Position numbers and translations under genes: made by a program
The notes under the pieces: generated by a model
Seen by the model: the letters and a program-made list of their open reading frames with translations, nothing else
Databases searched by the model: none
What the model was told of the DNA's origin: nothing
Shown here: positions 56,695-64,000 of the stretch, one piece after another
Numbering within the stretch: position 1 is the first letter of the stretch
How the letters are laid out: each line of letters opens with the position of its first letter
NCBI RefSeq assembly: GCF_014174475.1
Contig: NZ_JACJUD010000001.1
Coordinates: forward strand, 1,159,861 to 1,223,860
Direction of reading: 5' to 3'
Length of the DNA: 64,000 bases
Source: Aquipseudomonas ullengensis
Lineage (GTDB): Bacteria; Pseudomonadota; Gammaproteobacteria; Pseudomonadales; Pseudomonadaceae

Positions 56695-57684
56695 TTACAG
56701 CGAGGAGTGCGCCTGCCAGACCTTGGGCTTGAAGTACAAGGTTTCGCCGCGGGCCAGGCCGCTCAGGCTGTCGTGATCCTTGACCACTTCGGCCTCGATC
56801 AGCTCGTCCTGGCCGTCGACCTTGAGGGTCACCCGGGTGATCGCGCCGAGGGGGCGGATGTCGCGCACTTCCGCGCTGCGGTGCTCGGCCACGGCCAGGC
56901 GCGACAGCGACACTTCATGGGGGCGGAACAGCAGGTGCTGGTCCTCGCCGATATGCAGGCGGTTGGAGTCGCCGAGGAAGTGGTAGACGAAGTCGCTGGC
57001 CGGGTTCTCGTACACCTCGCCCGGTGCGCCGATCTGCTCGATCACACCTTTATTCATCACCACGATGCGGTCGGCCACTTCCATGGCTTCTTCCTGGTCG
57101 TGGGTAACGAACACCGAGGTCAGATGCACTTCCTCGTGCAGGCGCGCGAGCCAGCGGCGCAGCTCCTTGCGCACCTTGGCGTCGAGGGCGCCGAAGGGTT
57201 CGTCGAGCAGCAGCACCTTGGGTTTGACCGCCAGGGCGCGGGCCAGGGCGATGCGCTGGCGCTGGCCGCCGGACAGCTGCTCCGGGTAGCGATCAGCCAG
57301 CCAGTCGAGTTGAACCATGTTGAGCAACTCGTGTACCTGCTTGGCGATTTCCGCTTCGCTCGGGCGTTCGTGCTTGGCCTTCATGCGCAGGCCGAAGGCG
57401 ACGTTGTCGAACACGGTCATGTGGCGGAACAGCGCGTAATGCTGAAACACGAAGCCGACGTTGCGATCACGCACGTCGTGCTGCGACACGTCTTCGCCGT
57501 GGAACACGATATTGCCGGTGTCCGGGGTTTCCAGGCCGGCGATGATACGCAGCAGGCTGGTCTTGCCGCAGCCGGACGGGCCGAGCAGGGCCACCAGCTC
57601 GCCGCTGTTGATATCCAGGTTGATGTCGTTGAGCGCGCGGAAGGCGCCGAAGTTCTTGGTGACGTTACGAATTTCGATACTCAT
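56695..57684 (-). CDS. cysA: Sulfate/thiosulfate ABC transporter ATP-binding protein
   Basis: The 329-residue ATPase has Walker [19 protein letters not shown], the Q-loop FVFQHYALF, signature [16 protein letters not shown], Walker [13 protein letters not shown] and the switch His in [19 protein letters not shown], with a C-terminal TOBE-like regulatory domain. The start [24 protein letters not shown] matches CysA. It powers sulfate import through CysT and CysW and is the last gene of the set. Confidence 0.95.
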   Translation of the reverse strand: MSIEIRNVTKNFGAFRALNDINLDINSGELVALLGPSGCGKTSLLRIIAGLETPDTGNIVFHGEDVSQHDVRDRNVGFVFQHYALFRHMTVFDNVAFGLRMKAKHERPSEAEIAKQVHELLNMVQLDWLADRYPEQLSGGQRQRIALARALAVKPKVLLLDEPFGALDAKVRKELRRWLARLHEEVHLTSVFVTHDQEEAMEVADRIVVMNKGVIEQIGAPGEVYENPASDFVYHFLGDSNRLHIGEDQHLLFRPHEVSLSRLAVAEHRSAEVRDIRPLGAITRVTLKVDGQDELIEAEVVKDHDSLSGLARGETLYFKPKVWQAHSSL

Positions 57685-57687
57685 GAC

Positions 57688-58560
57688 TTATTCCTCGTCG
57701 TCTGCGGATTTCAGACGGGACAGACGCGCTTCGCTCCACTGCTTGAGCAGCAGGATGATCAGGGCCAGGGCCAGCAACATGCTGGCCACGCTGAATGCGG
57801 CGACGTGGTTGTATTCGTTGTAGAGAATCTCGACGTGCAGCGGCAGGGTGTTGGTGTAGCCGCGGATATGCCCGGACACCACCGATACCGCGCCGAACTC
57901 GCCCATGGCCCGCGCGGCGCACAGCACCACGCCGTAGATCAGGCCCCATTTGATATTGGGCAGGGTCACGTGCCAGAACATCTGCCAGCCGTTGGCGCCG
58001 AGCAGGCGCGCGGCTTCCTCTTCCTGAGTGCCCTGTTCCTGCATCAGCGGGATCAGTTCGCGGGCGACGAAGGGCACGGTGACGAACACCGTGGCCAGGA
58101 CGATGCCCGGCAGGGCGAAGATGATCTGGATATCACGATCCGACAGCCACTCACCGAAGAAGCCCTGGGCGCCGAACAGCAGCACGTAGATCAGGCCGGC
58201 GATCACCGGCGAGACCGAGAACGGCAGGTCGATCAGGGTGACCAGGATGCTCTTGCCGGTGAACTCGTACTTGCTCACGCACCAGGCGGCGGCCACGCCG
58301 AACACCAGGTTGAGCGGCACCGAGATGCCCACGGCGAACAGCGTGAGTTGCAGCGCGGAGATTGCGTCCGGCTCGATCAGGGCCGTGAAGAAGGTGCCCA
58401 GGCCGAGCTTCAGCGCTTCGTGCAGCACCACCAGCAGCGGCAGCAGCAGGAAGATCGCGAAAGCCAGCCAGGCACCCGCGATCAGGGCGAAGCGGCCGAT
58501 GGCGTTGCCGCGGCGGGCGGCGTTGGCCGCAGCGGCGGCCGACAGGGTTGTACTCGACAT
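57688..58560 (-). CDS. cysW: Sulfate ABC transporter permease CysW
   Basis: The 290-residue membrane protein has six predicted helices and the EAA loop [47 protein letters not shown]. It forms the channel with CysT. The N-terminal part is rich in Ala and not conserved. It lies 10 bp after cysT and 3 bp before cysA. Confidence 0.95.
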   Translation of the reverse strand: MSSTTLSAAAAANAARRGNAIGRFALIAGAWLAFAIFLLLPLLVVLHEALKLGLGTFFTALIEPDAISALQLTLFAVGISVPLNLVFGVAAAWCVSKYEFTGKSILVTLIDLPFSVSPVIAGLIYVLLFGAQGFFGEWLSDRDIQIIFALPGIVLATVFVTVPFVARELIPLMQEQGTQEEEAARLLGANGWQMFWHVTLPNIKWGLIYGVVLCAARAMGEFGAVSVVSGHIRGYTNTLPLHVEILYNEYNHVAAFSVASMLLALALIILLLKQWSEARLSRLKSADDEE

Positions 58561-58570
58561 GGCGGCCTCC

Positions 58571-59389
58571 TTACGGGCGTTCGATGCGGCGCTGCAGCAG
58601 GTTGATCAGCAGCAGCAGGATGAAGGACACCACCAGCATCAGCACGCCAATGGTGGTAGCGCCGTGGTAGTCGTACTGGTCGAGCTTGACCATGATCAGC
58701 AGCGGCAGGATCTCGGTCTTCATCGGCATGTTGCCGGCGATGAAGATCACCGAGCCGTACTCGCCGACGCCGCGGGCAAAGGCCAGGGCGAAACCAGTCA
58801 GCCAGGCAGGCAGCAGGGCCGGCACGAGGATATGGCGGAACACCTGCAGCGGCTTGGCGCCGAGGCAGGCAGCGGCCTCTTCGACCTCACGCGGGATATC
58901 TGCCAGTACTGGCTGGATGGTGCGCACCACGAAGGGCAGGGTGACGAAGGTCAGCGCCAGGGTGATACCGATCGGCGTGTAGGCGATCTTGAAGCCGAGT
59001 GCGGTGGCGAACTGGCCGACCAGCCCGGCGGGGGCATACAGCGCAGTCAGGGCGATACCGGCGACCGCGGTGGGCAGGGCGAAAGGCAGATCGATCATGG
59101 CGTCGATCAGCTTGCGTCCGGGGAAGTTGTAGCGCACCAGGACCCAGGCCAGCAGCGTGCCGATGATCCCGTTGAGGACGGCAGCGGCGAGGGCGGTGGA
59201 GAAGCTCAGTTTGAGCGCAGCGAGTACGCGCGGCGCGGTGATGATGGTCCAGATCTGCTCCCAGCTGAGCTGGGCGGCGTGGACGAACATGGCACCCAGG
59301 GGAATCAGCACCAACAAGCTGAGGTACACCAGGGTGTAACCCAGCGTCAGCCCGAAGCCGGGTATGACGGGGGAAATGCGGCGTGACAT
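58571..59389 (-). CDS. cysT: Sulfate ABC transporter permease CysT
   Basis: The 272-residue membrane protein has the CysT opening [30 protein letters not shown] and the EAA loop [56 protein letters not shown]. It pairs with CysW. It follows sbp after 153 bp that contains a structured repeat, so sbp may be expressed more than the permeases. Confidence 0.95.
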   Translation of the reverse strand: MSRRISPVIPGFGLTLGYTLVYLSLLVLIPLGAMFVHAAQLSWEQIWTIITAPRVLAALKLSFSTALAAAVLNGIIGTLLAWVLVRYNFPGRKLIDAMIDLPFALPTAVAGIALTALYAPAGLVGQFATALGFKIAYTPIGITLALTFVTLPFVVRTIQPVLADIPREVEEAAACLGAKPLQVFRHILVPALLPAWLTGFALAFARGVGEYGSVIFIAGNMPMKTEILPLLIMVKLDQYDYHGATTIGVLMLVVSFILLLLINLLQRRIERP

Positions 59390-59427
59390 GATTTTGGCCT
59401 TGGCTAGTTTTGCGACGAAGGAATGAC

Positions 59428-59542
59428 GCGTTGCGAGCGAAGGTCAGACAAGGCGAAAGCCGGCGAGGGCAGCGGAGTTTACGGGCGGTAAATGAGCATG
59501 CCCGAGCCGGCTTTCAACGCAGTATGACCGAGCGCAGTAGCG
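59428..59542. repeat. Structured intergenic repeat, copy B
   Basis: Outer arms GAAAGCCGGC (59455-59464) and GCCGGCTTTC (59506-59515), inner arms CGGGC (59482-59486) and GCCCG (59500-59504), loop with GGTAAATGAGCAT. Compared with copy A at 14519-14631, the stems differ but pairing is kept. Confidence 0.75.
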
Positions 59543-60541
59543 TCACTGCGCCTGGTAGATCTGGTCGAAAATGCCACCGTCGTTGAAGAACTTCGGTTGA
59601 GCAGTTTTCCAGCCACCGAAATCCTTGTCGATGGTCACCAGTTTCAGGTCGGGGAACTGCTTGGCGAACTCGGCAGCCACCTTGCTATCACGCGGGCGGT
59701 AGAAGTTCTTCGCGGCGATGCGCTGGCCTTCTTCGCTGTACAGGTAGTTGAGGTAGGCGGTAGCCACTTCACGGGTGCCTTTCTTGTCGACGTTCTTGTC
59801 GACCACGGCAACCGGTGGCTCGGCCAGGATCGACAGCGAGGGTGCGATGATTTCGAACTGGTCGCCGCCTTGTTCTTTCAGGGCCAGGAAGGCTTCGTTT
59901 TCCCAGGCCAGCAGCACGTCGCCGATCTGGTTGTTGACGAAGGTGATGGTCGAGCCACGGGCGCCGGTGTCCAGTACCGGCACGTGGTGGTACAGCTCCT
60001 TCACGTATTCCTGTGCCTTGGCATCGCTGCCGTAGGTTTGCTTGGCCCAGGCCCAGGCGGCGAGGAAGTTCCAGCGTGCGCCGCCGGAGGTTTTCGGGTT
60101 CGGGGTGATGACTTCCACGCCCTTCTTGGTCAGGTCACCCCAGTCCTTGATGCCTTTCGGGTTGCCCTTGCGTACCAGGAACACGATGGTCGAGGTGTAC
60201 GGAGTGCTGGACTGCGGCAGACGGGTCTGCCAGTCCTCGGGGATCAGCTTGCCGAGCTTCTGCAGTTCGTCGATGTCACCGGCCAGGGCCAGGGTCACCA
60301 CGTCGGCCTTGAGGCCGTCGATCACGGCGCGAGCCTGTTTGCCCGAGCCACCGTGGGATTGCTGGATGGTGATGGCTTCGTGGCCTTCGGCCTGCCAGTG
60401 CTTGTTAAAGGCAGCGTTGTATTCCTGATACAGCTCGCGAGTCGGGTCGTAGGACACGTTGAGCAGTTCGGTGGCAGCAAAGGCCGGGCTGGCGATCAGG
60501 GCGCTGGCCAGTACGGACAGAGCGAAACGGCGAATGGACAT
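59543..60541 (-). CDS. sbp: Periplasmic sulfate-binding protein
   Basis: The 332-residue protein has a signal peptide ([22 protein letters not shown]) and mature start [53 protein letters not shown] and [23 protein letters not shown] are Sbp/CysP hallmarks that bind the dehydrated sulfate ion. It delivers sulfate to CysTWA. It lies downstream of oscA and is likely induced by sulfur limitation. Confidence 0.96.
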   Translation of the reverse strand: MSIRRFALSVLASALIASPAFAATELLNVSYDPTRELYQEYNAAFNKHWQAEGHEAITIQQSHGGSGKQARAVIDGLKADVVTLALAGDIDELQKLGKLIPEDWQTRLPQSSTPYTSTIVFLVRKGNPKGIKDWGDLTKKGVEVITPNPKTSGGARWNFLAAWAWAKQTYGSDAKAQEYVKELYHHVPVLDTGARGSTITFVNNQIGDVLLAWENEAFLALKEQGGDQFEIIAPSLSILAEPPVAVVDKNVDKKGTREVATAYLNYLYSEEGQRIAAKNFYRPRDSKVAAEFAKQFPDLKLVTIDKDFGGWKTAQPKFFNDGGIFDQIYQAQ

Positions 60542-60717
60542 GGTGAAGCTCCTGGTATTGGGTCTTGTTCGGGAATGGCGTTGGCTGTCTGGGCGTTCCG
60601 ATCAGCTACACATTCGTCGTGGGGGGCGGTGTGTGTGCATGCTCGTGGCCTTCTTAATGCTCGGGTTCATGGGGCACACCCTCCGGTTGTCCAGTCGGGT
60701 TTCGCAGGCAGCGCCGA

Positions 60718-60900
60718 TCAGGCGTGCTTGCTGCTCTGCGCTTGCAGGCGGAATTTTTCCTTGCGCTCGATCTGCACGATCTGCGCGTTGTGCACGGTGA
60801 TTTCCACCGAACCGAAACGCAGGTTCTGTAGGGCTGCCTGGATTTCGCGCAGGATGCCGGCTTCGTCCTGGCCTTCGACGCTTCTGAGGGTTGCGCTCAT
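60718..60900 (-). CDS. oscA: OscA-like small protein (DUF2292)
   Basis: The 60-residue protein has IQAALQNLRFGSVEITVHNAQIVQIERKEKFRL, the DUF2292/YezD core. OscA was described next to sbp in Pseudomonas, linked to organosulfur use and chromate resistance under sulfur limitation. AAGGAG lies eight bases before the ATG at 60900. It is 176 bp upstream of sbp on the same strand. Its biochemical role is unknown. Confidence 0.85.
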   Translation of the reverse strand: MSATLRSVEGQDEAGILREIQAALQNLRFGSVEITVHNAQIVQIERKEKFRLQAQSSKHA

Positions 60901-60972
60901 GACTCTGCTCCTTGAAGGGGCCCCTGGCGGTTGGGTGACGGGGCGTGGAGCGGATAGTAAGGAGGAGTTTTT

Positions 60973-60997
60973 ATTCTTAAAAAGACTATTTAAGAAT
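60973..60997. promoter_or_regulatory. Inverted repeat upstream of oscA
   Basis: ATTCTTAAA (60973-60981) and TTTAAGAAT (60989-60997) are perfect nine-base arms with a seven-base spacer, 73-97 bp before oscA. A CysB-like LysR regulator is a reasonable candidate to bind it. Confidence 0.5.
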
Positions 60998-61101
60998 TTT
61001 GATATGCCATTTAATTATTTATGGGCGATTCGTGCTGTGCGGATCGAGTGGCCGCCACGTGCTGGCGTGCCCGGGTTCTCTTGGCAGGCTTGCGGGCAGG
61101 C

Positions 61102-61129
61102 AAAAAAAAGCCGCTCGGGGGAGAGCGGC
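61102..61129 (-). terminator. Intrinsic terminator in the oscA-LysR gap
   Basis: GCCGCTC/GAGCGGC arms, followed on the minus strand by eight T. Confidence 0.75.
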
Positions 61130-61325
61130 GAAGGTAAGACGTCAATAAGGAGCACAAATCAACGTCAGGAGGTATGGCGGCGCCGCGATCCACAATTCCG
61201 GCTGATGCGGCAGGCGGATCGGCGATAACCGACAAGAGCGACGTGAGGGCGGGCATTTCAGGAGTATCCGGTCCCGCCCTGGCGATCTCGAACTGGAGGC
61301 CATGATAGGTGGGCAAACGGACAGG

Positions 61326-61345
61326 AAAAATCGCCGATCTGGCGA
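61326..61345 (-). terminator. Intrinsic terminator directly after the LysR gene
   Basis: TCGCC/GGCGA arms around AGATC, followed on the minus strand by five T, one base past the stop. Confidence 0.65.
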
Positions 61346-61346
61346 A

Positions 61347-62315
61347 TTACCTTTGCTTGATTCGTAACAATGCTTTGGCGTCAGCCCAGTGCCGGGCGTC
61401 TTCGGTGGCCCGCTCGTCCTCGGTGAACAGTGGCGGCAGCTCGGCCTTGAGGAAATCCACCCAGGACTTGATCTTGGCATCGAGGAAGCGCCGCGACGGG
61501 TACACCGCATAGATATTGCGCTCACGGAGACGGTACTCCGGCAGCACGCGCAGCAGGCTGCCATCACGCAGGGGCGGCGCCGCGACAAACGACGGCAACA
61601 GGCAGAAGCCCATGCCCGCCTGGGCCACGCGGATCAGCGACTCGGCGATATTGACCTGGAAACACTCCTGCGGCAGTGCGTCGTAGTCGCCGTGCTCGTC
61701 GCTGACCAGCCAGCTGTCCGGGTACAGCAGGTCGACCAGGCGCAGGTAACGGTGCTGCTGCAGGTCCGCGGGGGTCTGCGGCACGCCGAACTGGCGCAGG
61801 TAGTCGGGGGCGGCGCAGACCACGCTGTACATGGGGCCGAGCAATTGCGCGACCATCTGCGAATCGGGCAGCTCGCGGGCGAAGGCGATCACCACGTCGT
61901 AGCCGTCTTCGATCAGGTCGGGGTCGCGCTGCGACAGGGTCAGGTCGACCACCACCTCGGGATAGCGCTCGTGGAAGCGGGCGATCAAGGGCGTCAGGTG
62001 CTGCAGGCCGAGGCCGATCATGCAGTGCACGCGCAGGCGGCCGCTGGGCTTGAGGTGCGCACCGCGGGCCTGGGCAGCGGCTTCGTCGACCTGATCGAGA
62101 ATCTCCCGGCAGCGCTGCAGGTAGTGCTCGCCCACTTCGGTCAGCGCCAGGCGGCGAGTGGTGCGATGCAGCAGGCGCGCTTCGAGCTGTTGCTCCAGCT
62201 CGGAAACCAGGCGCGAAACCTGGGCGGTGGACAAGTCCAAGGCCTGGGCAGCGGCGGTAAAGCTGCCTGTGTCGATGACCCGGACGAACACGCGCATGCT
62301 GTGCAGGGTGTCCAT
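61347..62315 (-). CDS. LysR-family transcription regulator
   Basis: The 322-residue protein starts MDTLHSMRVFVRVIDTGSFTAAAQALDLSTAQVSRLVSELEQQLEARLLHRTTRRLALTEVG, the helix-turn-helix of the large CrgA/PA0477-like LysR group, with a substrate-binding domain after residue 90. Its target is unknown; the nearest divergent gene is the diguanylate cyclase, 259 bp away. It could regulate itself or a distant operon. Confidence 0.88.
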   Translation of the reverse strand: MDTLHSMRVFVRVIDTGSFTAAAQALDLSTAQVSRLVSELEQQLEARLLHRTTRRLALTEVGEHYLQRCREILDQVDEAAAQARGAHLKPSGRLRVHCMIGLGLQHLTPLIARFHERYPEVVVDLTLSQRDPDLIEDGYDVVIAFARELPDSQMVAQLLGPMYSVVCAAPDYLRQFGVPQTPADLQQHRYLRLVDLLYPDSWLVSDEHGDYDALPQECFQVNIAESLIRVAQAGMGFCLLPSFVAAPPLRDGSLLRVLPEYRLRERNIYAVYPSRRFLDAKIKSWVDFLKAELPPLFTEDERATEDARHWADAKALLRIKQR

Positions 62316-62574
62316 TGTTGCCTCTCAAGTAAGAGCCTTTGCACAGGCTCTGCGACTGCTGCGTATAGGGCCGCAGATTATCCGCAGTCCACTGAAAAGA
62401 CACTAGACCTGTAGTGGATCGAGGCGATACCGCAGATTGGCGCCAGGGTTCCTGACCGCGTGGTCGGGTATGCAAATTTCCGCCATCCGTCACATCGACC
62501 GCTGCCAGCCATCGTCAGCCGGCGGCCAGCCGCTTAAGCTCGGGGCTGAGAGATTCAGGTGCGAGGTCGAGGTC

Positions 62575-63543
62575 ATGGAAGATAACAGCAGCCAGCCCAG
62601 TGAAATCGAACAGCTGACCCTGGCTCTGTTGCACAGCCGTGGCGAGGTGGAGCGCCTGCGCGAGCGTGAGCAACTGGTCAGCAATTTGCTCGGCAGCATC
62701 AACGTGGTGTTCTGGGCGATGGACTGGGAACAGCAGAAAGTGGTCTACGTCAGCCCGGCGTACGAGACGGTGTTCGGCCGCTCGCCGGCGCTGCTGATGG
62801 CCAGTTTTGATGAGTGGCGCAACAGCATCTACCCGGATGACATGGAGTTCGCCGCGCAGAGCCTGACCTCGGTCATCGAGCTGGGTGCGGTGGAGCAGCG
62901 CGAGTACCGCATCATTCGCGCCGATGGCGAGATCCGCTGGCTCAGCGACAAGTGCTTCGTCAGCCCACGCGGTGGCGCCGACGGCACGCCGCTGGTGGTC
63001 GGTATCGCCGAGGACATCACCGAGAAGAAAGCGCTGCAGAGCGAGCTGCACCGCCTGGCCACCATCGATGTGCTGACCGGGGTGAACAATCGCCGGCACT
63101 TCTTCGACCAGGCTGCGACGTTGTTCGATGAGGCGCGCAGCAGCGCTCGGCCGCTGACCTTCATGCTCCTGGACATCGACGACTTCAAGAAGATCAACGA
63201 CAGCTACGGCCACCAAATCGGCGACCGCGTGCTGCAGCGCGTGGCCCATTGCGGCGCGTATGTGTTGCGGCGTGACGATCTGTTCGGGCGTATCGGCGGC
63301 GAGGAATTCGCCGCCATCTTCCCCGGTTGCGATGCACAGCAGGCCTTGCAGGTGGCCGAGCGGTTGCAGCGCGAGGTGCAGCGCCTGCAGTTCACCGTCG
63401 ATGAGCAGACCTTCGGCGTGACCATCAGCCAGGGCCTGACCAGTCTGGCGCCGGGCGATGACCTCGACGACCTGTATATCCGTGCCGACGAAGCCATGTA
63501 CCGGGCCAAGCACAACGGCAAGAACTGCATTGTGCTGGGCTGA
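62575..63543 (+). CDS. PAS-GGDEF diguanylate cyclase
   Basis: The 322-residue protein has a short coiled-coil start, a PAS domain (about residues 30-145, VVFWAMDWEQQKVVYVSPAYETVFGR and a PAC tail EYRIIRADGEIRWL) and a GGDEF domain from about residue 160. The active site reads GGEEF and the inhibitory RxxD site is present (RRDD five residues upstream), so it should make c-di-GMP with product inhibition. DIDDFKKINDSYGHQIGD is the metal/substrate motif. I chose the ATG at 62575; longer in-frame starts upstream lack similarity. Confidence 0.92.
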   Translation: MEDNSSQPSEIEQLTLALLHSRGEVERLREREQLVSNLLGSINVVFWAMDWEQQKVVYVSPAYETVFGRSPALLMASFDEWRNSIYPDDMEFAAQSLTSVIELGAVEQREYRIIRADGEIRWLSDKCFVSPRGGADGTPLVVGIAEDITEKKALQSELHRLATIDVLTGVNNRRHFFDQAATLFDEARSSARPLTFMLLDIDDFKKINDSYGHQIGDRVLQRVAHCGAYVLRRDDLFGRIGGEEFAAIFPGCDAQQALQVAERLQREVQRLQFTVDEQTFGVTISQGLTSLAPGDDLDDLYIRADEAMYRAKHNGKNCIVLG

Positions 63544-63880
63544 CCACCACCCCGTTATTCCCGCGCAGGCGGGAATCCAGAAAGCCTTGAGCCCCGATAA
63601 AGCCAAAGGCAAGAGCACTGGATTCCCGCCTGCGCGGGAATGACGAAGAAGAATGCAGTGCGGGTGCAACCCGCGTAGGTCATGCGCGGATTTCATCCGC
63701 CCTATGGCTGTGATTCCGGTCTGTGCGGGGTGATGAGGCCGTCCCCTCACCCCAACCCTCTCCCCGGAGGGGCGAGGGAGCTGTCTTGCGGGACTTGTGG
63801 GAGTGGCGGGGTTGCAGGTGGCGAAGGCTGCACATAGCCAGGAGCGGGCACGGCCATCCCCTCTCCCTTTTGGGAGAGGG
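63544..63880. repeat. REP-like element cluster
   Basis: The region holds an inverted REP pair at 63557-63580 and 63621-63645 of the TTCCCGCGCAGGCGGGAA type, a CCCTCTCC/GGAGGGG palindrome at 63756-63778 and a CCCTCTCCC/GGGAGAGGG palindrome at 63859-63880. No gene is seen. Confidence 0.75.
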
Positions 63881-63883
63881 TGT

Positions 63884-64000
63884 TGTGGCTCAATGATTCT
63901 GGACACCCCGATAGGGCGTTAAGCTTCGCCCAGCCATGAGGTGTTTGCGTGACCAGAAGATCATTCAGTACAGATTTCAAACTCGAAGCAGCCGGCCTGG
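63884..64000 (+). mobile_element. Left end of an IS3-family element
   Basis: TGTGGCTCAATGATTCTGGACACC from 63884 looks like an IS3-type terminal repeat, and the orfA transposase gene starts just after it. The right end lies outside the window. Confidence 0.6.
63949..64000 (+). CDS. IS3-family transposase OrfA, N-terminus (cut by window edge)
   Basis: From the GTG at 63949 the frame reads MTRRSFSTDFKLEAAGL, the usual start of IS3-family OrfA, whose helix-turn-helix would follow. GAGG lies seven bases upstream. Only 17 residues are in the window. Confidence 0.7.
   Translation, partial: MTRRSFSTDFKLEAAGL

Larger units (their letters stand above)
60901..61325. other. oscA upstream region (425 bp)
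   Basis: It is AT-rich near 60960-61025, with an inverted repeat listed separately, and contains one minus-strand terminator. Short frames on either strand are not supported as genes. Confidence 0.5.

Noticed and set aside
56707..58605. 632-residue frame opposite cysA and cysW
   Set aside because: It spans two real genes on the other strand and has no domain.
61011..61316. 101-residue frame on the minus strand between oscA and the LysR gene
   Set aside because: A strong terminator lies inside it, no domain is visible and no convincing ribosome site precedes it.

Overview
The window looks like chromosomal DNA of a Pseudomonas. This rests on the three-gene split pntAA/pntAB/pntB, the gcdH/gcdG pair with a divergent gcdR, oscA upstream of sbp-cysTWA, OprD-type porins, many REP-like palindromes and high GC. 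The species cannot be named from sequence alone. The first 4.5 kb appears lower in GC than the rest and reads like an accessory surface-glycan block: a cut acyltransferase, two Fe(II)/2-oxoglutarate-type oxygenases and a lipoprotein sulfatase.

Layout. 4.6-7.5 kb: proton-translocating transhydrogenase. 8.0-12.8 kb: Mpo1-like protein, Crp/Fnr regulator, REC-HDOD protein, TetR, an SDR without its catalytic Tyr, and a HCCA-isomerase-like protein. 13.0-16.1 kb: gabD and gabT. 16.4-19.6 kb: AraC regulator divergent from a desaturase / flavodoxin-fold protein / rubredoxin operon; the 54-residue rubredoxin is easily missed. 19.64 kb: tRNA-Arg(CCG). 20.2-37.9 kb: aromatic catabolic region. 38.2-44.1 kb: AaeXAB-like efflux operon with its own outer-membrane factor, then a DMT exporter. 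44.1-51.8 kb: MalT/AlkS-type regulator, DUF1329, DUF1302 and an MFS carrier. 52.0-55.6 kb: glutarate catabolism. 55.7-60.9 kb: a secreted unknown, cysA-cysW-cysT-sbp and oscA. 61.3-63.5 kb: LysR regulator and PAS-GGDEF cyclase. The right edge cuts an IS3-family element.

The central region is the most coherent system. On the plus strand lie kynureninase, an amino-acid permease, an OprD porin, a secreted LVIVD-repeat protein, a second porin and a chemoreceptor. Converging on them is an eight-gene minus-strand operon that takes 3-hydroxyanthranilate through ring cleavage, decarboxylation, semialdehyde oxidation, deamination and the lower meta pathway to pyruvate and acetyl-CoA. Its gene content and order match, as far as I recall, the nba genes of 2-nitrobenzoate degraders and the 3-hydroxyanthranilate route of tryptophan catabolism. 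Tryptophan dioxygenase, formamidase and kynurenine 3-monooxygenase are not in the window. The LysR gene between the operon and the efflux genes could serve either. The LVIVD protein flanked by two porins is the best candidate for an undescribed component.

Regulatory and repeat structure includes two copies of a roughly 115-bp element with compensated stem changes, several REP-like families, 21-bp tandem repeats in front of the AraC gene, and strong inverted repeats before kynU, gcdR, the MFS gene, oscA and the efflux operon. All functional calls come from reading the sequence; no database search was run.
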